Part shown: one piece after another, positions 20,601 through 32,038 of the stretch
Layout of the letters: every line of letters begins with the position of its first letter
Position numbering within the stretch: the first letter of the stretch is position 1
Source of the DNA: Phytophthora quininea
Taxonomy: Eukaryota; Oomycota; Peronosporomycetes; Peronosporales; Peronosporaceae
Direction: 5' to 3'
NCBI GenBank assembly: GCA_011947345.1
Contig: JAAVTG010000436.1
Location: forward strand, 1 to 43,627
DNA length: 43,627 nucleotides
Made by a program: the position numbers and the translations under genes
The notes under the pieces: model-generated
The model's database searches: none
What the model was told of the DNA's origin: nothing
Seen by the model: only the letters and a program-made list of their open reading frames with translations

Positions 20601-21240
20601 ATTTCGGACACAATTTCGTGTGGCACCGACAGTTTCTAATAGTCCCTCGCGAGGTATTTTATTCTTTTGGTCACCACGAGATTGCTGTTAGAGACCTACT
20701 GATTGTGTAACGACACGTTATCAACGAAAAGCATGATACGCCGTTCTTGTTTGTGCATTTTTTCATTCAGCTCTTCCAGCTAGTCATATTTTTTCTGAGT
20801 TCATCTAACATTGGCAGTATTCGTATAAACTGATTCCATCTCAGCAAAGACATCGTGATCTTTGAGCGGTCTAGGAAATTTTGCTGCGTCGATGAAATGA
20901 AGGGGAAGCTTCTCCGACTCGTCAGCGTTGTGTAGACGCACAAAATAACACGTTGCTTTCTCTGCTTTTTGCCCTTCTCTGTCTTGGCCACAGCTCTCGG
21001 CTAGCGACTGTAGAAGAAGGTCATTTCGTCTATATTGCATCGCTGAAGTGTTAGGTGCCGACAACTTCCTCAAATTTCTTACGCCCTTCCTCCATGACTT
21101 TAGGATCCAGAGAGCCACCCTTTGCCGTGGCACAGGGAGAACAACAGCCCCATACGCTGTTGAAAGCGGTACAGTCAATCTCGGCTGGTGTCACCCTCAC
21201 GCACAGATGACAATCTCAAATACAGTATGAGGGCCAATAT
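20600..21240 (-). pseudogene. Pogo/Tigger-like transposase fragment
   Basis: The minus-strand frame 21178-20801 reads SAMQYRRNDLLLQSLAESCG, then QDREGQKAEKATCYFVRLHN, then ADESEKLPLHFIDAAKFPRP and LKDHDV, the strand-rich part between the first and second catalytic Asp of a Tigger-type DDE domain. Further on, near 20715-20790, MTSWLEELNEKMHKQERRIM and LFVDNVSLHNQ give the second Asp. Frames change between these parts, and the third Asp is not seen. It differs in sequence from the other pogo-like copies of the window, so it is a separate family or a much older copy. Confidence 0.75.
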
Positions 21241-23692
21241 AACTGCGCCGCTGACACTGATATTATCAGCCAGTTCTTGAAGGTTTCAATTTTGACCATG
21301 AGCCTGTCGTCTAAAGCACGCGTGTGTGCAACTCATACTTGCCCTTGAGGATGCCGCGCATAGCCGATTCCCCACACGTGTGGACGTGCCAAAGGTTTTA
21401 AAAACCCACGTGACAATTTAGCGCTCGGGTCAACCTTAGCTTTTTCCTAAAGGATCCATTTCATCAGAGACTCTTTCTAATTCGCTGAATTCGCTATGAA
21501 TCAAGTCGGTATTGACGCTGTATTGGTCCTTCCTGTCCAATTTGGTATAATGCTCGTCGGGTGATCATTCCCTTCAGCGCGCTATCCTACGGTCTAGTTC
21601 ACAAGGTGCTCCTAGCTTTTGCACCTTTGGTGGACATACTTAGGGTTCATTCAAAGGCGGGGCCGTGCAAACAGCCTGCCATTTCGATATTAACTATCTC
21701 CGTCGGCTACAACTCAATTGTTGAGACGAGCACCCAATCGCTAAATTCGCAAACGGCTCGGTTAAACTGATTTTTTCCATGCACATCTCCATGGTTGCGT
21801 TTGACACAACTTCTCATTATACGGCCCATCGTCTCATCTATACGGACATTGTCGGATAGAATACCTACGTCATCCAAAAAAAGTACTTGCTTGTGTCTTG
21901 GTAAAGCAAAAACTAGTACATAGCGATGTATCAAAGACCGGAACTTCAAGGTTATTATTGTTGTACATCCAGCCTTCATGCTCTACCAGCTCAGACAAAA
22001 CAAAAGAGTCAAGCATTTTGTTATTGAAAAACCCGCGAGATTCTGGGACAACTGCTTATACAACACGCAGAATACGTTATTCTGCGTTATTATACCCAAG
22101 CAACGTGTAACGGAGTCCGAATATGTTTAACAGAATGTAATAGAAATATTGTTCAAGCTCTGTGATAAATAATTTTAAATTCAACAGGTTATACCAGATC
22201 TAGCAGGATCAGTCTATAGTTGAATGCAGAGTGCCACTTGGTCGAAACAATTGTTTCTGACACGATTAGTTGCAAGTGTGTGTGGTTGCAAATGATACAT
22301 CACTCAGCTGTGAGGAAAAGTCTAGTAATCGGTAGCTATCATGTTCGCGATGAGCATTCTGGCAAGAAACAATGTTCCAAAGACCCTTTCTACTCGCAGT
22401 GGTACAGATCAACGATCATTCATCACAGTCGTCACACCACGGTATCCGCATTGTTGCTTCCAAGGAACGTACGACGAACATCGTAATAGTGTCTTCACCA
22501 TAACAGACGTTGGAAGCACCGAATATGTCGTCGAATATACTGTCGTGTATCCTAGGGATAAGGGCAGCCCGATCGGGAGGATGCCAGCCGACGTCATCGA
22601 TGATATCGGTGTCTACCATGCAAGTGTCTACTGGTCCTTGTGGGTGGGGTAATGTTAGTACTGGCGAAGTGGATCTGGACGGGGACTGATACGCATGCAT
22701 TCCTTTTCCAACGACAGATAAATCACTTCTTGCATATGAACGGCGTACGGATGCGTGAACGTGCGCAAACGTTTAGAAAATGCAATGGTGCTGATATTGT
22801 ACAAGGTACAAGTTTATATTGTTGACGAAAATTCCCCAGGAAGTCACCGGGATCAAGATTCTCCATCCGATGGGTATACGCATGTGGCGTGATGAGTTGG
22901 TGGCGGTGCTATCATAACTCGCATAACACTTGTTAGCGTGGGAGAATTTACTTTGTTGACTCAATCCAAAGGACAATGCATATGTAAACAGTGAGCTGAT
23001 TAGCGGATAGCCGGCAATATGTCCATGACCTTTACTCATTTCACGTTTATAACGTAATGAAATATCTTAGTATGGTCTGATTATTCACATGCACTTTGCA
23101 AGACTCAGCAAGGAAAGCTAAATTGCTTATCAAGGAGGGATACGATTGCGTAGCAGGGTGGAACGCCTACTAAAACATATGCAAACAGAATGGCAACCAC
23201 GTTATGTCGAAATGAGTGCATGACGTGTATGTACCAACGAGTTTTTAAAATGCATTAATTCAGTGTCGTACAAATATACCAAATATGTTTCTAGCATATT
23301 ACTCATAACAATAGTACTTCTGAGGCTATCCCTTCTCGTCGCGGTATTGAGGCATCAAAATATGATATACTGTTTCCTAAAGATGCATATTATATCATGC
23401 CACTACGTTTAACCTTGCTAGTGAGACATTGTATGCTATAGAAACAACATCAATACGCTGTCGAGGTGGTCGGGATGACATTAATAAACTCATATACCGC
23501 ATACGTGAGTTCAGTTCAGGACCACGAAGAAACTCGACTATCGCATGCGTTTCGAGCCGGCAAATTATGACCTAATTAACGATTGATATCAGAAACGTTA
23601 GCTTCGGTAGTTGTATCTTATTGTGGATCACATACCGATCTTTCAAAATTCAGGTCCAAAAACGATAATTTAAAAAATTGTTTTACATGAGT
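21241..23692. other. AT-rich stretch without recognisable genes
   Basis: About 2.4 kb with only short chance frames. The longest ones (21707-21979 and 22416-22700 on the minus strand) show no motif I know. No inverted or direct repeats stood out by eye. Confidence 0.45.
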
Positions 23693-23694
23693 TA

Positions 23695-23720
23695 CACAGA
23701 CGGACAGAATCCAACGGCCA
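23695..23720 (+). repeat. Terminal inverted repeat, pogo-like element 2 (3' end)
   Basis: 26 bases from CACAGACGGACA to AACGGCCA; pairs with 28976-29001, two mismatches. Confidence 0.88.
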
Positions 23721-24839
23721 CCTTCTGACGGCAGACCATAGTTGACAGAGCGGCCTGTGATTGGTGGAACGAATGGCAAAAAAGAGACAGCCAAAATTGA
23801 CGGCGGTAATCCTAGGATTTAGCTTAAAATTAACGCTAAGCGCCTTGTTAAAAGCTGATCGAATAGTGTCTTCGCTGGTGTCGATCCAGACAGCAACAGT
23901 ACGCTTGATTGTTGCCAACCTTTTGTCCTTCGCGGTAGCCGCTTTCGTCGGGTCCTTTAGCAGCCACGCTGACTTCAGTTTAGCTTTCAGAGGACCCATC
24001 ACGCCAACATCAAGTGGCTGACACACAGAGGTAGAATTTAAGGCAACGCCTGCAAACGAGAAAACAGCTCGCCTGCAACGGTTTCCTCCGCCTCCTCTGA
24101 CACATGACACTCCAGATTGTCAACAAGGAGGACGGAGGGATCCTTTATGCATGAGCATTACTGAGCGGAGGAACTCATGCCACACTCTTCCACCCATCCA
24201 CGCTTTAGGCTGGATAGCAAAATAATGACCTTATATTCAGCCATAAATTAGCGTAAGTCTTACAGAAAAACCAGATCATTACGTGGCACCTTTGGGGTAG
24301 CTAGGGACTTCTTCGTTTGCAATAATGCCATCAGGCTCGCCTCGGACGATGAATAGTAAAGGTAGTTTTTCACCTAAAGCATCACAACAGTTAGTTTTTT
24401 TACACGGGTTGCATAACATTTTTAACGTACCATTCCCTCAAATAGAGCACACGACTGTCATGCGCGCAGAGTGCTTTTGGGACGTGGTGATATTTGAGGG
24501 CTCACCACGCTCGCAAAGAATTCTGGAGGGCGGTGTATCATAATACACACCTGTTAAATCGATGTTGATGATTCTGTTTGACGGCATGTGGCCGTAGACT
24601 CTCTTAAACTCCTCGCTAAAGACACGCTGAATTACCGCTAAATCATCGCGATTTTCCTAAAACATCACGAATTAATTAATATTAGGTAAATATAAGGTAA
24701 TATTAGAGTATTCACACCTTTAAACCGTGGAGCTCGTTGCGTGAAGCCATGCTGATAAGCGAAGCGACGAAGAAGGCGGAATAACGAGTCGTACGCTGTA
24801 GCTTGGTCTTTCTTGCTCGTAGTGTAGTCGGTCAGCCAG

Positions 24840-24843
24840 TTAA
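24840..24843. repeat. TTAA target site, left of PiggyBac
   Basis: TTAA directly precedes the element end CCCCTCTACTCC. Its twin is at 28487-28490. Confidence 0.9.
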
Positions 24844-25116
24844 CCCCTCTACTCCTGAAATTATTCCGGATTATCCGTTATAGTGAACATATGAATTAAC
24901 GTATGGCTGAAAATCAGTACTTATTACCCTGTATTAAGCCCTTTTGGCGCCACGTAGGACGATATGGCGATTGTGATTGGGCGAGATCTGTTGTGACAAC
25001 GGTTGTGCTGAACAAAACATGCACTAAAACCTTCGCCTTGCGATCCCCTGCAAAACCGTTATGATAAATTTAAGATGGGGGCTCCGTTTCGCTTCAAAAG
25101 TCCTCCAGCTTCGCGC

Positions 25117-25179
25117 ACCAAATTTTCGGCCAGTTCTCTACTAGAAGGTAGTAGAGAAGAACTGGCCGAAAAGTTTGGT
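25117..25179. repeat. Subterminal near-perfect palindrome in the PiggyBac element
   Basis: ACCAAATTTTCGGCCAGTTC on the left arm pairs with GAACTGGCCGAAAAGTTTGG on the right, and the arms continue into TCTACTA/TAGTAGAGA around a short GAAGG centre. The right arm has three extra bases and there is one base difference. It lies about 40 bases downstream of the transposase stop, on the 3' side. Confidence 0.85.
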
Positions 25180-25214
25180 GAGGAGTCAAAAGGTACGCGT
25201 GCTGCATTTAGTGC

Positions 25215-28200
25215 TTAGATAAACTCTTCATCCGTCTCACCGTCTTCTACTCTGCGCTTCTGTACGAAGCGGATCTTGTGCTGCAGCTCGGGGGATGGCG
25301 GTGCCGTTTCGCCAGGTCTGATGCCATTCTTGGCTGCAGGTGAGCTCGCTGCCTTGGTCCATGCGTCGGGCCGTGTTGCAGAGAGCCACGCGACCCCCTT
25401 TGCGATGGAACAGCTTCGACAGAAGAAGCGGCTCTCGAAGCTCCTAATTCCAGGTCCCGCCAGGGATGAGCAGATCTTACAGAGCCACTGCCTGCTTTTC
25501 TGACCGTTTTTCTCTCGTGTTTGTTGCAGCGTGTGCGGCTATCGCGGCAGCGGCGACATCAAGAGCTCCTCGCCATTGTTTCCCGCCACGAAGTCCTCCC
25601 TTGTTTGTGACAGCAGATCGACATGCAGTCGCCGCATGAACTCAGCGTGCGTTGGCACCGGTTTCCCCGCCTTTTGCATCGCGATTTTGTGCACAATGAA
25701 CGCGTTCACTAACGCCAGATCCACCAGCCCTAAGAATATTGTCTTGTAGTACTTCCGCATCCGCACGGATTTCTGGATGGAGTAGCGCTGTAGGCGCAGT
25801 TGATCGTGTACATCTACGCCGCCCATAGTCTCATGGTAGTCGATGACCAGGCGAGGACACGGCACCGCTGAGATGGAGCCGTCGGGCTCACGACGAGTCA
25901 CTTGAGCCGGCTGTGTAGAGCAACCAGTAGCCAGGAACCGCACTGGCTGGGAGTCCATCCAAACCAGCGCAATAAACTCTGGGCGCTCTTGCCATTGAGC
26001 AATTTTGTAGGTGCCTCGCGCCATGTTCTTTGGTGGACTTTTGGTCTCGAACTCAATACCTTTGCACCACCCCAGTCGATCCGAGCGCATGGTTCCGACG
26101 TGGTAGATGATCATTGAGAGCAGCTTGTCCGACTAAGGAAGCGACGTGTAGTAGTTGTCTGTGCAAACCAGTCGTTGCGACTGCTGACTGCGTAGGACAT
26201 TTGTCAAGTTCTTGACCACCGCCTTTTGGGCAACAGCTTGCTCATTCTTGTTGGCCTTGCCGCAATATATATCCAACCTGCAACATGCCATCCGTAGTAA
26301 AGTCAGTCAAATCCGGAATACAGTCAATCACATCCCGTACATATTACGGATGCAGAGTTATAGCACTTTACCTTGCACAGTATGCCGTCTCCGCACAACA
26401 TGTCAAGTAAAACTTTGTGCCCCACTTGTTGGGCTTCGCCGACATGTACTACCTCATGGGGTTTCTGCGGTGACGCATCGGAACCATGCCCTCGTCGAAT
26501 GAGATCTTCGCCCCCAAGCGATAGCCGCGGAAGAATGTTTTCTGTAGCGCTTGCAGGACGGGGCGAATCTTGAATGCGCGGTCGTGGCTGTCGGCTTGTT
26601 TGGAGTTGCCATTGAAGTGCAGATATCTTGTGATATCTTGGAACCGATCGCGACTTAGAAATTGCCCAAACGTACCACGCGAAAGCGCGCCCTCAACTTT
26701 CGTGATCCAGTGGCGGCTCAGGCTCTCTCGTCGCGGCTCCAGCGAGCGTGCGATCAGCAAGCCAATGAAGCGAACCAGTTCATGAGGCTGAATGGAATTC
26801 TTATGGCGTAGTTTAGCCTTGTACTCATCCACTGACAACACCAACGTTGACGGGGTCGTTGCTCTGCGTGCTCTAGCCCGCGCCCGCATCGAGACAGCCA
26901 CGTCGTCGACACACTCTTCACGAAATTGATTCGTCTCCGCAGCAATCTTTCGCCATAGCTCCTTCGGGAGAAAGAAGTAGAAGATCGCCAAAGGGCTTTC
27001 CGCGAAAGCCAATGCCGCCTTTGTCGGGCCGCAGGGACCGTCGTAAAGTTGGGCAGCGTTCACACGAAGTTCGTCAGAGTCCTCCTCGTCGTAGACACTC
27101 CACCCTTCCCGTTGTAATGCGTCCAACTCAGCCTTCCGCAAGTCGAACGTAATCGGCTCCTCGGGTTCGTCCTCCTCGAAGAACACAGCAGCATCATCGC
27201 CATCGTCTGACTCGTCTTTGTCGTACAACACTGTGTCTTCATCACCTTCCGTGTCAGAGCCCAATGGTAGTAACCAATCTTCTTCGCCGACGTTGAGATC
27301 ATCATCATCTAGCTGGTCGAAGAGACGATCACGCCGAAGTGCAGACAGGAAGTTGTCCGAGTCGAAGTCATCCATTGTAACGGCGTGATCGCGAACCTCA
27401 GGCACAAGTGAGTTCGCCTCCACAGTCGCATCCGGAATAGGTTGCACAGGTCTATCCGGAACAGCAGCCGTAACAGCCTCATCCGTAGTAGACGGAATAG
27501 CTTTGGTCATCTCCGGAATAGTAGAGTCTGTATGATCCGGAACAACAATTTGAGCGAGTGCTTTCAAGTCTCCACTCGATCCTGATGCATGTACGTACCC
27601 TCTCGCTGGCGCTTGGACGGTGAGTGTCTGCTGGTACGTATATTGCGTTTTGACACTTTCTTCACAGCGGGCTTCTTCGCTTCCACAATCCTCTTAGAAA
27701 ACGACTTTCTTTTCGCTTTTGAAGCTGGCGAAGGTCGAGTCGAACGGTTCTCAAGTGAGCGTGCAGATGTGGCTGGACGAGCACAACTTGATGGATGAAG
27801 CACTAACGCCGGAGGCGCAGGTGCAGGACCTGGGCTCGAAGCAATCGGGGCAGAACTTGACGCAGGTGTTGGTGCTGGGCTTGGCGCTGGACTTGGCGCT
27901 GGACTCGAAGCAACACTCAACGCAGGAGCTGGAGCCGGGCTCGGCGATGGCGAGGTCGGTGCGTACGCCGAAGCATACGGTAGTTCCAGCCACCCGTGCT
28001 GGCGGCAGTAGTGCATCAGGCTCTCGTGGCCTACATTGAGCAGTAATGTGCGTTAATGTATACATAAGTAAACTGCGCCAAAATCGCACAACTCACCGAC
28101 GAAGTGGTCGACACCTTCTTTGCCGTCAACATTCCCATTTGGAGGCACATACGTGTTGTCGTAGCTGAGTCCCTTTGACCTCTTCCACGTCCATCCCTTT

Positions 28201-28241
28201 TTCCGAAGCTCGCGCCACATTTGGTGGAAAGTTTTCTCCAT
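25215..28241 (-). pseudogene. PiggyBac transposase with intact catalytic triad but in-frame stops
   Basis: The start is at 28241 (MEKTFHQMWRELRKKGWTWK), giving an N-terminal module of the type found on oomycete PiggyBac proteins (GLSYDNTYVPPNG). A 66-base intron (28031-28096) follows. Then come a Pro/Ser/Ala repeat, a basic stretch, a 38-base intron or shift (27561-27598), an acidic region (DDDDLNVGEEDWLLPLGSD) and the RNase H-like core. The three catalytic Asp are present in KISFDEGMVPMRHRRNPMR, LVCTDNYYTSLP and YHETMGGVDVHDQLRLQRYS. A 94-base intron is at 26278-26371. The C-terminal Cys-rich finger is QWLCKICSSLA ... FFCRSCS. TAG stops interrupt at 26449, at about 26134 and at 25539. The frame is otherwise continuous to 25215, so decay is recent. 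Confidence 0.92.
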
Positions 28242-28486
28242 GGTCGTGCAGGTTGGCGTCTTGTCTTCGTGCTGGCAGATTGCGAAATGAAGACTCGTGG
28301 GTCTGTGCGATCTTATATCTGGTCCCCGACCCCTTTCCCGCGAATCTTCGTGTCACTTGTCCCCAACCGGGTCTGTTGAACTTTATAATACAAAATTATA
28401 TATGCGAGAATTAGGCTGTTGCGGAGCTCGGAATAATTTCACCTCTATAATATATATTCCGGAGAATCCGTAGCCGGAGTAGGGGG

Positions 28487-28490
28487 TTAA
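28487..28490. repeat. TTAA target site, right of PiggyBac
   Basis: TTAA directly follows the element end; duplicate of 24840-24843. Confidence 0.9.
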
Positions 28491-28975
28491 AGTAGTTTGA
28501 ACGGATGTATTGCACCATCCTGGTGGTCGTAAGCGATTGGTCGGCCTGACGCTGATCCTTCATGTAGATCAGCAGATCGAAGGAAAATGGAATCGACTCT
28601 GTGAGCCCTGGTGTCTGGGCTAACGTCTTTTCGGATCCTATAAAGGCAAATATATTTTCTTTCTCAGCGATCCAGTCGGTTAGCGTACGGCGAGGAACTC
28701 CAAACGTTTTGGCAGCTGCACGGACACTTATTCCTTGAGCGCCTCTTAAATCAGCTCGTTTATTGTGAATAGAGTTATGCCTCCTACGAACTATCGGGGC
28801 CGCGATTGAGGGAGGAGTCGTAGGCTGCTCTTGAGGGTCGATCTCCTGGGGGCGCTCTCCTGATCGTCGCCCTCCATTGGGTTGGAGAATTTGTCTGTGA
28901 TTGGCTCTGAATTAGCAAATATTTATCTGATATCTGGTTGGATGAAAATTATTCATTTGACAGCTGTGACTGGTC

Positions 28976-29001
28976 TGGCCGTTAGATTGTGTCCGTCTGT
29001 G
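28976..29001 (-). repeat. Terminal inverted repeat, pogo-like element 2 (5' end)
   Basis: Pairs with 23695-23720; TA follows at 29002-29003. The transposase ATG lies 98 bases inside. Confidence 0.88.
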
Positions 29002-29003
29002 TA

Positions 29004-29585
29004 ATTGTTTATAAAAATTTAGAGACGACCAGATCGCAGTTTGGTGCACTGTTGGTGGGCGTGAATATTAGTTTATTTCTTGGTGACATAACCATGTATT
29101 GTGAAAATATTATAACGCTTAAAGCGACAGAGGCTTGAATAATGCAAAACAATAATACAATTTAAAGGATTTATGGTGGTGAAAATATTTTCCGCATATA
29201 TTTCCGTCATTCCAAGGAACGGAAAATGAATATCATAGTCTCCCTTTCAACACACACCCGACCTGTATACCCACTTCTACATATAACTAACATGAAGAGT
29301 TCTTGGAGGACGATGTGGTGAGGCGAATGCGATGTAAATCGGAAAGTGAGTTTGTTTTGGTTAGCTGTTGGAGAGCTGTGCTTTGACTTATACTTGTGTT
29401 TACTGCTATGTTTACTGCTCCTGTGGGCAATAGGAGCTTGTAGGCACAGCTCCATGGTACGAACCACTTGAGCAATCGTACTCACGCGCTTCAACCTAGC
29501 ATGATCACACAGATAAGTCCGAGCGGACTGTCCCATGTAGAGTGTACTCAGTATGAAGTCGGGAGATGTCTCCCTTACACTCCCC
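29004..29585. other. Downstream flank of the Copia polyprotein, possible 3' LTR
   Basis: Read on the minus strand, the Copia stop is followed by a purine-rich GAGGGGAG and then TGTAAGGGAGACATC, the arrangement of polypurine tract and LTR start. The segment to about 29200 could then be a 3' LTR. No second copy is seen upstream of gag, so the LTR call rests on position only. Confidence 0.4.
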
Positions 29586-31100
29586 TCAATGCATCAAGTC
29601 CCCACTTGGCGCAGTGCCACTTAATGCGGGCTTGGCCAGATAATCCGCAAATTGTAGGTTGCTGGTAATGTGCTCCAACTCGACGTCTGGTTGGGAAACA
29701 TGGTCACGGATGAAGTGCACCTTCAGGTCAATGTGCTTGACTATTGGTGAGTAGTCAGCGTTAGTTGCCATACATACGGCAGACTTGTTGTCGACGCAGA
29801 TTGTAGTTGGCGTGGAGATCTTGAAACCAATTTCTCCGAGTAGTTGGCGAAGCCCCATGACCTCTTGGCAAACCACGTACAGCTCAACGTACTCAGCTTC
29901 GGCTGTAGAAAAGCTCCATGGTCGTTTGCATTTTGCTCTGGAAAATGACAGAGGCGTCAGCAATAATTATTAGGACGCCGGATGTCGAGCGACAGGTAGT
30001 GAAATCCTCATCCCAATTCGCATCGCTATACTCGACAACAGTGAAACGGCTCGACTGCGATCGGGTGAACTTCAAACCCGAATGCATCGTCCCCTTCAGG
30101 TAGCGCAGCACGCGAACAGCCGCTTTCCAGCGCATTTCGCGTGGGTTTTCGCCGTGTTGTGCAAGTAGCGACACTTGGATGCAGATGTATGGGCGAGATT
30201 ATTTGGCAGTGCCTTGTTGATAATGTCTGCGCGCAGACGTTAATCGAAAACAAGCGAGTTGCAGACCCCGACGCCTACTGCTGACTGAAGTGCTCAAGCA
30301 TCTGCATAATATATATCGGGTTTGATTAAGGAATCTCCCCTTTTCCTGATGATACTGAACCTCCATCCCGAGAATTAAGTGCACATCACCGAGAGACTTC
30401 AGCTTGAAGCCACTATCAAGCTGTTGGGCAATTATTGCAGCTTCGGGAGGGTTCTTGCATCCGATCATCATATCATCCACATAAAGCGAAAACTGGACCA
30501 CTAAGGCCATTACGAACGAAGAAACAAGCACCGCTTCGACACTAATGGAAGCCGATATGCAGTAGTAAAAATCGCGAATTTCAGCAAACTACACCGCGGC
30601 AGCTTGTTTAGGACCGTATAAACTGCGTCATAGAATGCTCACTGCTTCACTAGGCGCACGAATTCCCATCGGAATTGGCATGTACACCGTCTCGGCTAGG
30701 TCGCCATTGAGAAATACGGTTTTGAAGTCACATTGCTTAAGTCAACACCCCAGCTCACAGCATACTGCAAGGAACACCCACAGACCGTCTTGGCTGGCAA
30801 CCGGGGGATACGTGAACCTGCAGTCAACACCTGGAGTCTGCAGAAACCCTAGCGCAACCAACCGCGCCTTGTATCTCTTGATGTTGCCATTCGCATCTAA
30901 CTTGACAGCAAACAACCACGTGGAACTCCAGGTGGACGCCTGACGATATCCCAGGTATGATTGCCGATGTGTGCGGCCGATTCAGCTCGGAGATCCGCCT
31001 TCCACTCGGCCGCGTGCGGAGAGACCATTGCCTCCGCATACGTGAGTGGTGTTGGCACTGATTCTCCGTCATCGATTACAATAACAGGTGGGGAAGTCAC
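29586..31100 (-). pseudogene. Copia reverse transcriptase and RNase H
   Basis: The reverse transcriptase starts TYAEAMVSPHAAEWKADLRA then ESAAHIGNHTWDIVRRPPG, typical of Copia. After several shifts the catalytic motif appears as FSLYVDDMMIGCKNPPEA, with LKSLGDVHLILGMEVQYHQE downstream. RNase H follows: WSFSTAEAEYVELYVVCQEV, then MGLRQLLGEIGFKISTPTTI, then CVDNKSAVCMA, HIDLKVHFIRDHV and FADYLAKPALSG. The stop is at 29586. RNase H itself is nearly intact (29963-29586), whereas the reverse transcriptase is in at least three frames. Confidence 0.88.
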
Positions 31101-31960
31101 AATATCGGCAGTGTTTGTGACGTATGATTGATTCCGTAGATTTCTCGTTCAAGGCAATGGTGCAAACAACAATCAACCGCTTGGATTCCTCGTCATAGAC
31201 ACGATATCCTTCGGTGCCGACTCTGTCACCGAGAAACAGGTATCGATGCGACTTCGCGTCCCACTTAGTTCTCTTGGTCTTGTCGACGAACACGTACCCA
31301 CGAGATTCAAACACACGCGCATGATCTAGACAAGGTTTCACCTTGTGTATCAGCTCAAATGGTGTTGTATCATTACGTGCAGAAATTGGCAGTCGATTTG
31401 TCAAGTAGACATCGGTGCCCAAAGCTTCACCCCACCAAGCCTTGTCAACATGCTGGTGGTAGAGCTTCGCACGGGCCATCTTAACCAGTGTTCTGTTCAT
31501 TCGCTTGGTGAGGTCATTCTGCTGCGGAAGGCAAGGAACGGTAGTTTGTCTAGCGATGTCATGATTGACACAGAAGGAAGAAAACGCCTTACATACTCTC
31601 CGCTGTTTTCCATGCGAAAACACTGGATGTGCATGCCAGTTTGGACCTCCATGAGCCTCTTATACTTTATGAATTGGGAGAACACCACCGATTTTGTCTT
31701 AATTATAAAGAAACCATGTAATGCGAAAAACATCAATTAAAGTCACCACAAATCGGGCTCCACCACGCGAAACAGGTTTCATCGATCCCACGGCATCACT
31801 GTGGGCCAGCTCAAGCACACGATTTGGCTTCACAGTACTTCCTGGCGTGTGAGCAAACCACTGGAGCTCATCTTGCCGCGAGCACATCCTGCACACACAA
31901 AATTTTCCGTGCCATGGAAGGGATGCTCGGAACGCCAGCAACAGCCTTGCTTATCAGCTT
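31069..31960 (-). pseudogene. Copia integrase with GAG-pre-integrase domain
   Basis: The zinc-binding N-terminal end is seen as GKFCVCRMCSRQDELQ, followed by RVLELAHSDAVGSMKPVSRG (first catalytic Asp) and GARFVVTLIDVF. After a frame change the core continues with SHGKQRRVCKAFSSFCVNHD, IARQTTVPCLPQQNDLTKRM, WWGEALGTDVYLTNRLPI and the Copia C-terminal module HARVFESRGYVFVDKTKRTK then WDAKSHRYLFLGDRVGTEGY. The piece 31623-31069 is one open frame of 184 codons. Confidence 0.88.
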
Positions 31961-32038
31961 CATACGGTCCGCAGACGAGTGGCCCCGTCGAGCATGCCAC
32001 AGGATCCATCCGTCGATTGCATCGATACGGCTGCGATC

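Larger units (their letters stand above)
24844..28486 (-). mobile_element. PiggyBac-superfamily DNA transposon
   Basis: TTAA flanks both ends, the hallmark of PiggyBac insertion. The ends are similar inverted repeats: CCCCTCTACTCCTGAAATTA on the left and, read inward from the right, CCCCCTACTCCGGCTACGGA, both followed by TTCCGGA-type motifs (ATTCCGGATTATCCG on the left, ATTCTCCGGAATA on the right). The 3.64-kb element carries one minus-strand PiggyBac transposase gene with in-frame stops. It lies in the transposase of pogo-like element 2 and is the younger insertion. Confidence 0.93.
23670..28877 (-). pseudogene. Second pogo-like transposase, split by a PiggyBac element
   Basis: The start is ATG 28877 (MEGDDQESAP). 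One lost C in a C run leads to the main frame with a helix-turn-helix (GISVRAAAKTFGVPRRTLTD, then WIAEKENIFAFIGSEKT). At 28487-28490 reading meets the PiggyBac insertion and resumes at 24839 without a break (IRSNYF then NWLTDYTTSKKDQATAYDSL). The core shows INIDLTGVYYDTPP (first Asp), LLVDNLECHVSEEAEETVAG (second Asp) and STSVCQPLDVGVMGPLKAKL (third Asp); another lost base lies before STSVCQ. Introns are likely near 24663-24720, 24384-24423 and 24235-24285. The C-terminus (AVWIDTSEDTIRSAFNKALS) aligns with the first pogo copy. The last open frame runs past the element's end to 23670, so the true stop is uncertain. Confidence 0.87.
23695..29001 (-). mobile_element. Second pogo-like transposon, split by PiggyBac
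   Basis: The terminal inverted repeats are 26 bases with two mismatches, starting CACAGACGGACA, and TA lies directly outside at 23693-23694 and 29002-29003. Without the PiggyBac insertion the element is about 1.66 kb. Its transposase is a clear paralogue of that in element 1, while its termini share only the general CAGAC start. Confidence 0.88.

Noticed and set aside
22341..22700. Opposed frames of about 100 codons in AT-rich DNA
   Set aside because: No motif recognised on either strand; could be unknown transposon coding but cannot be supported.
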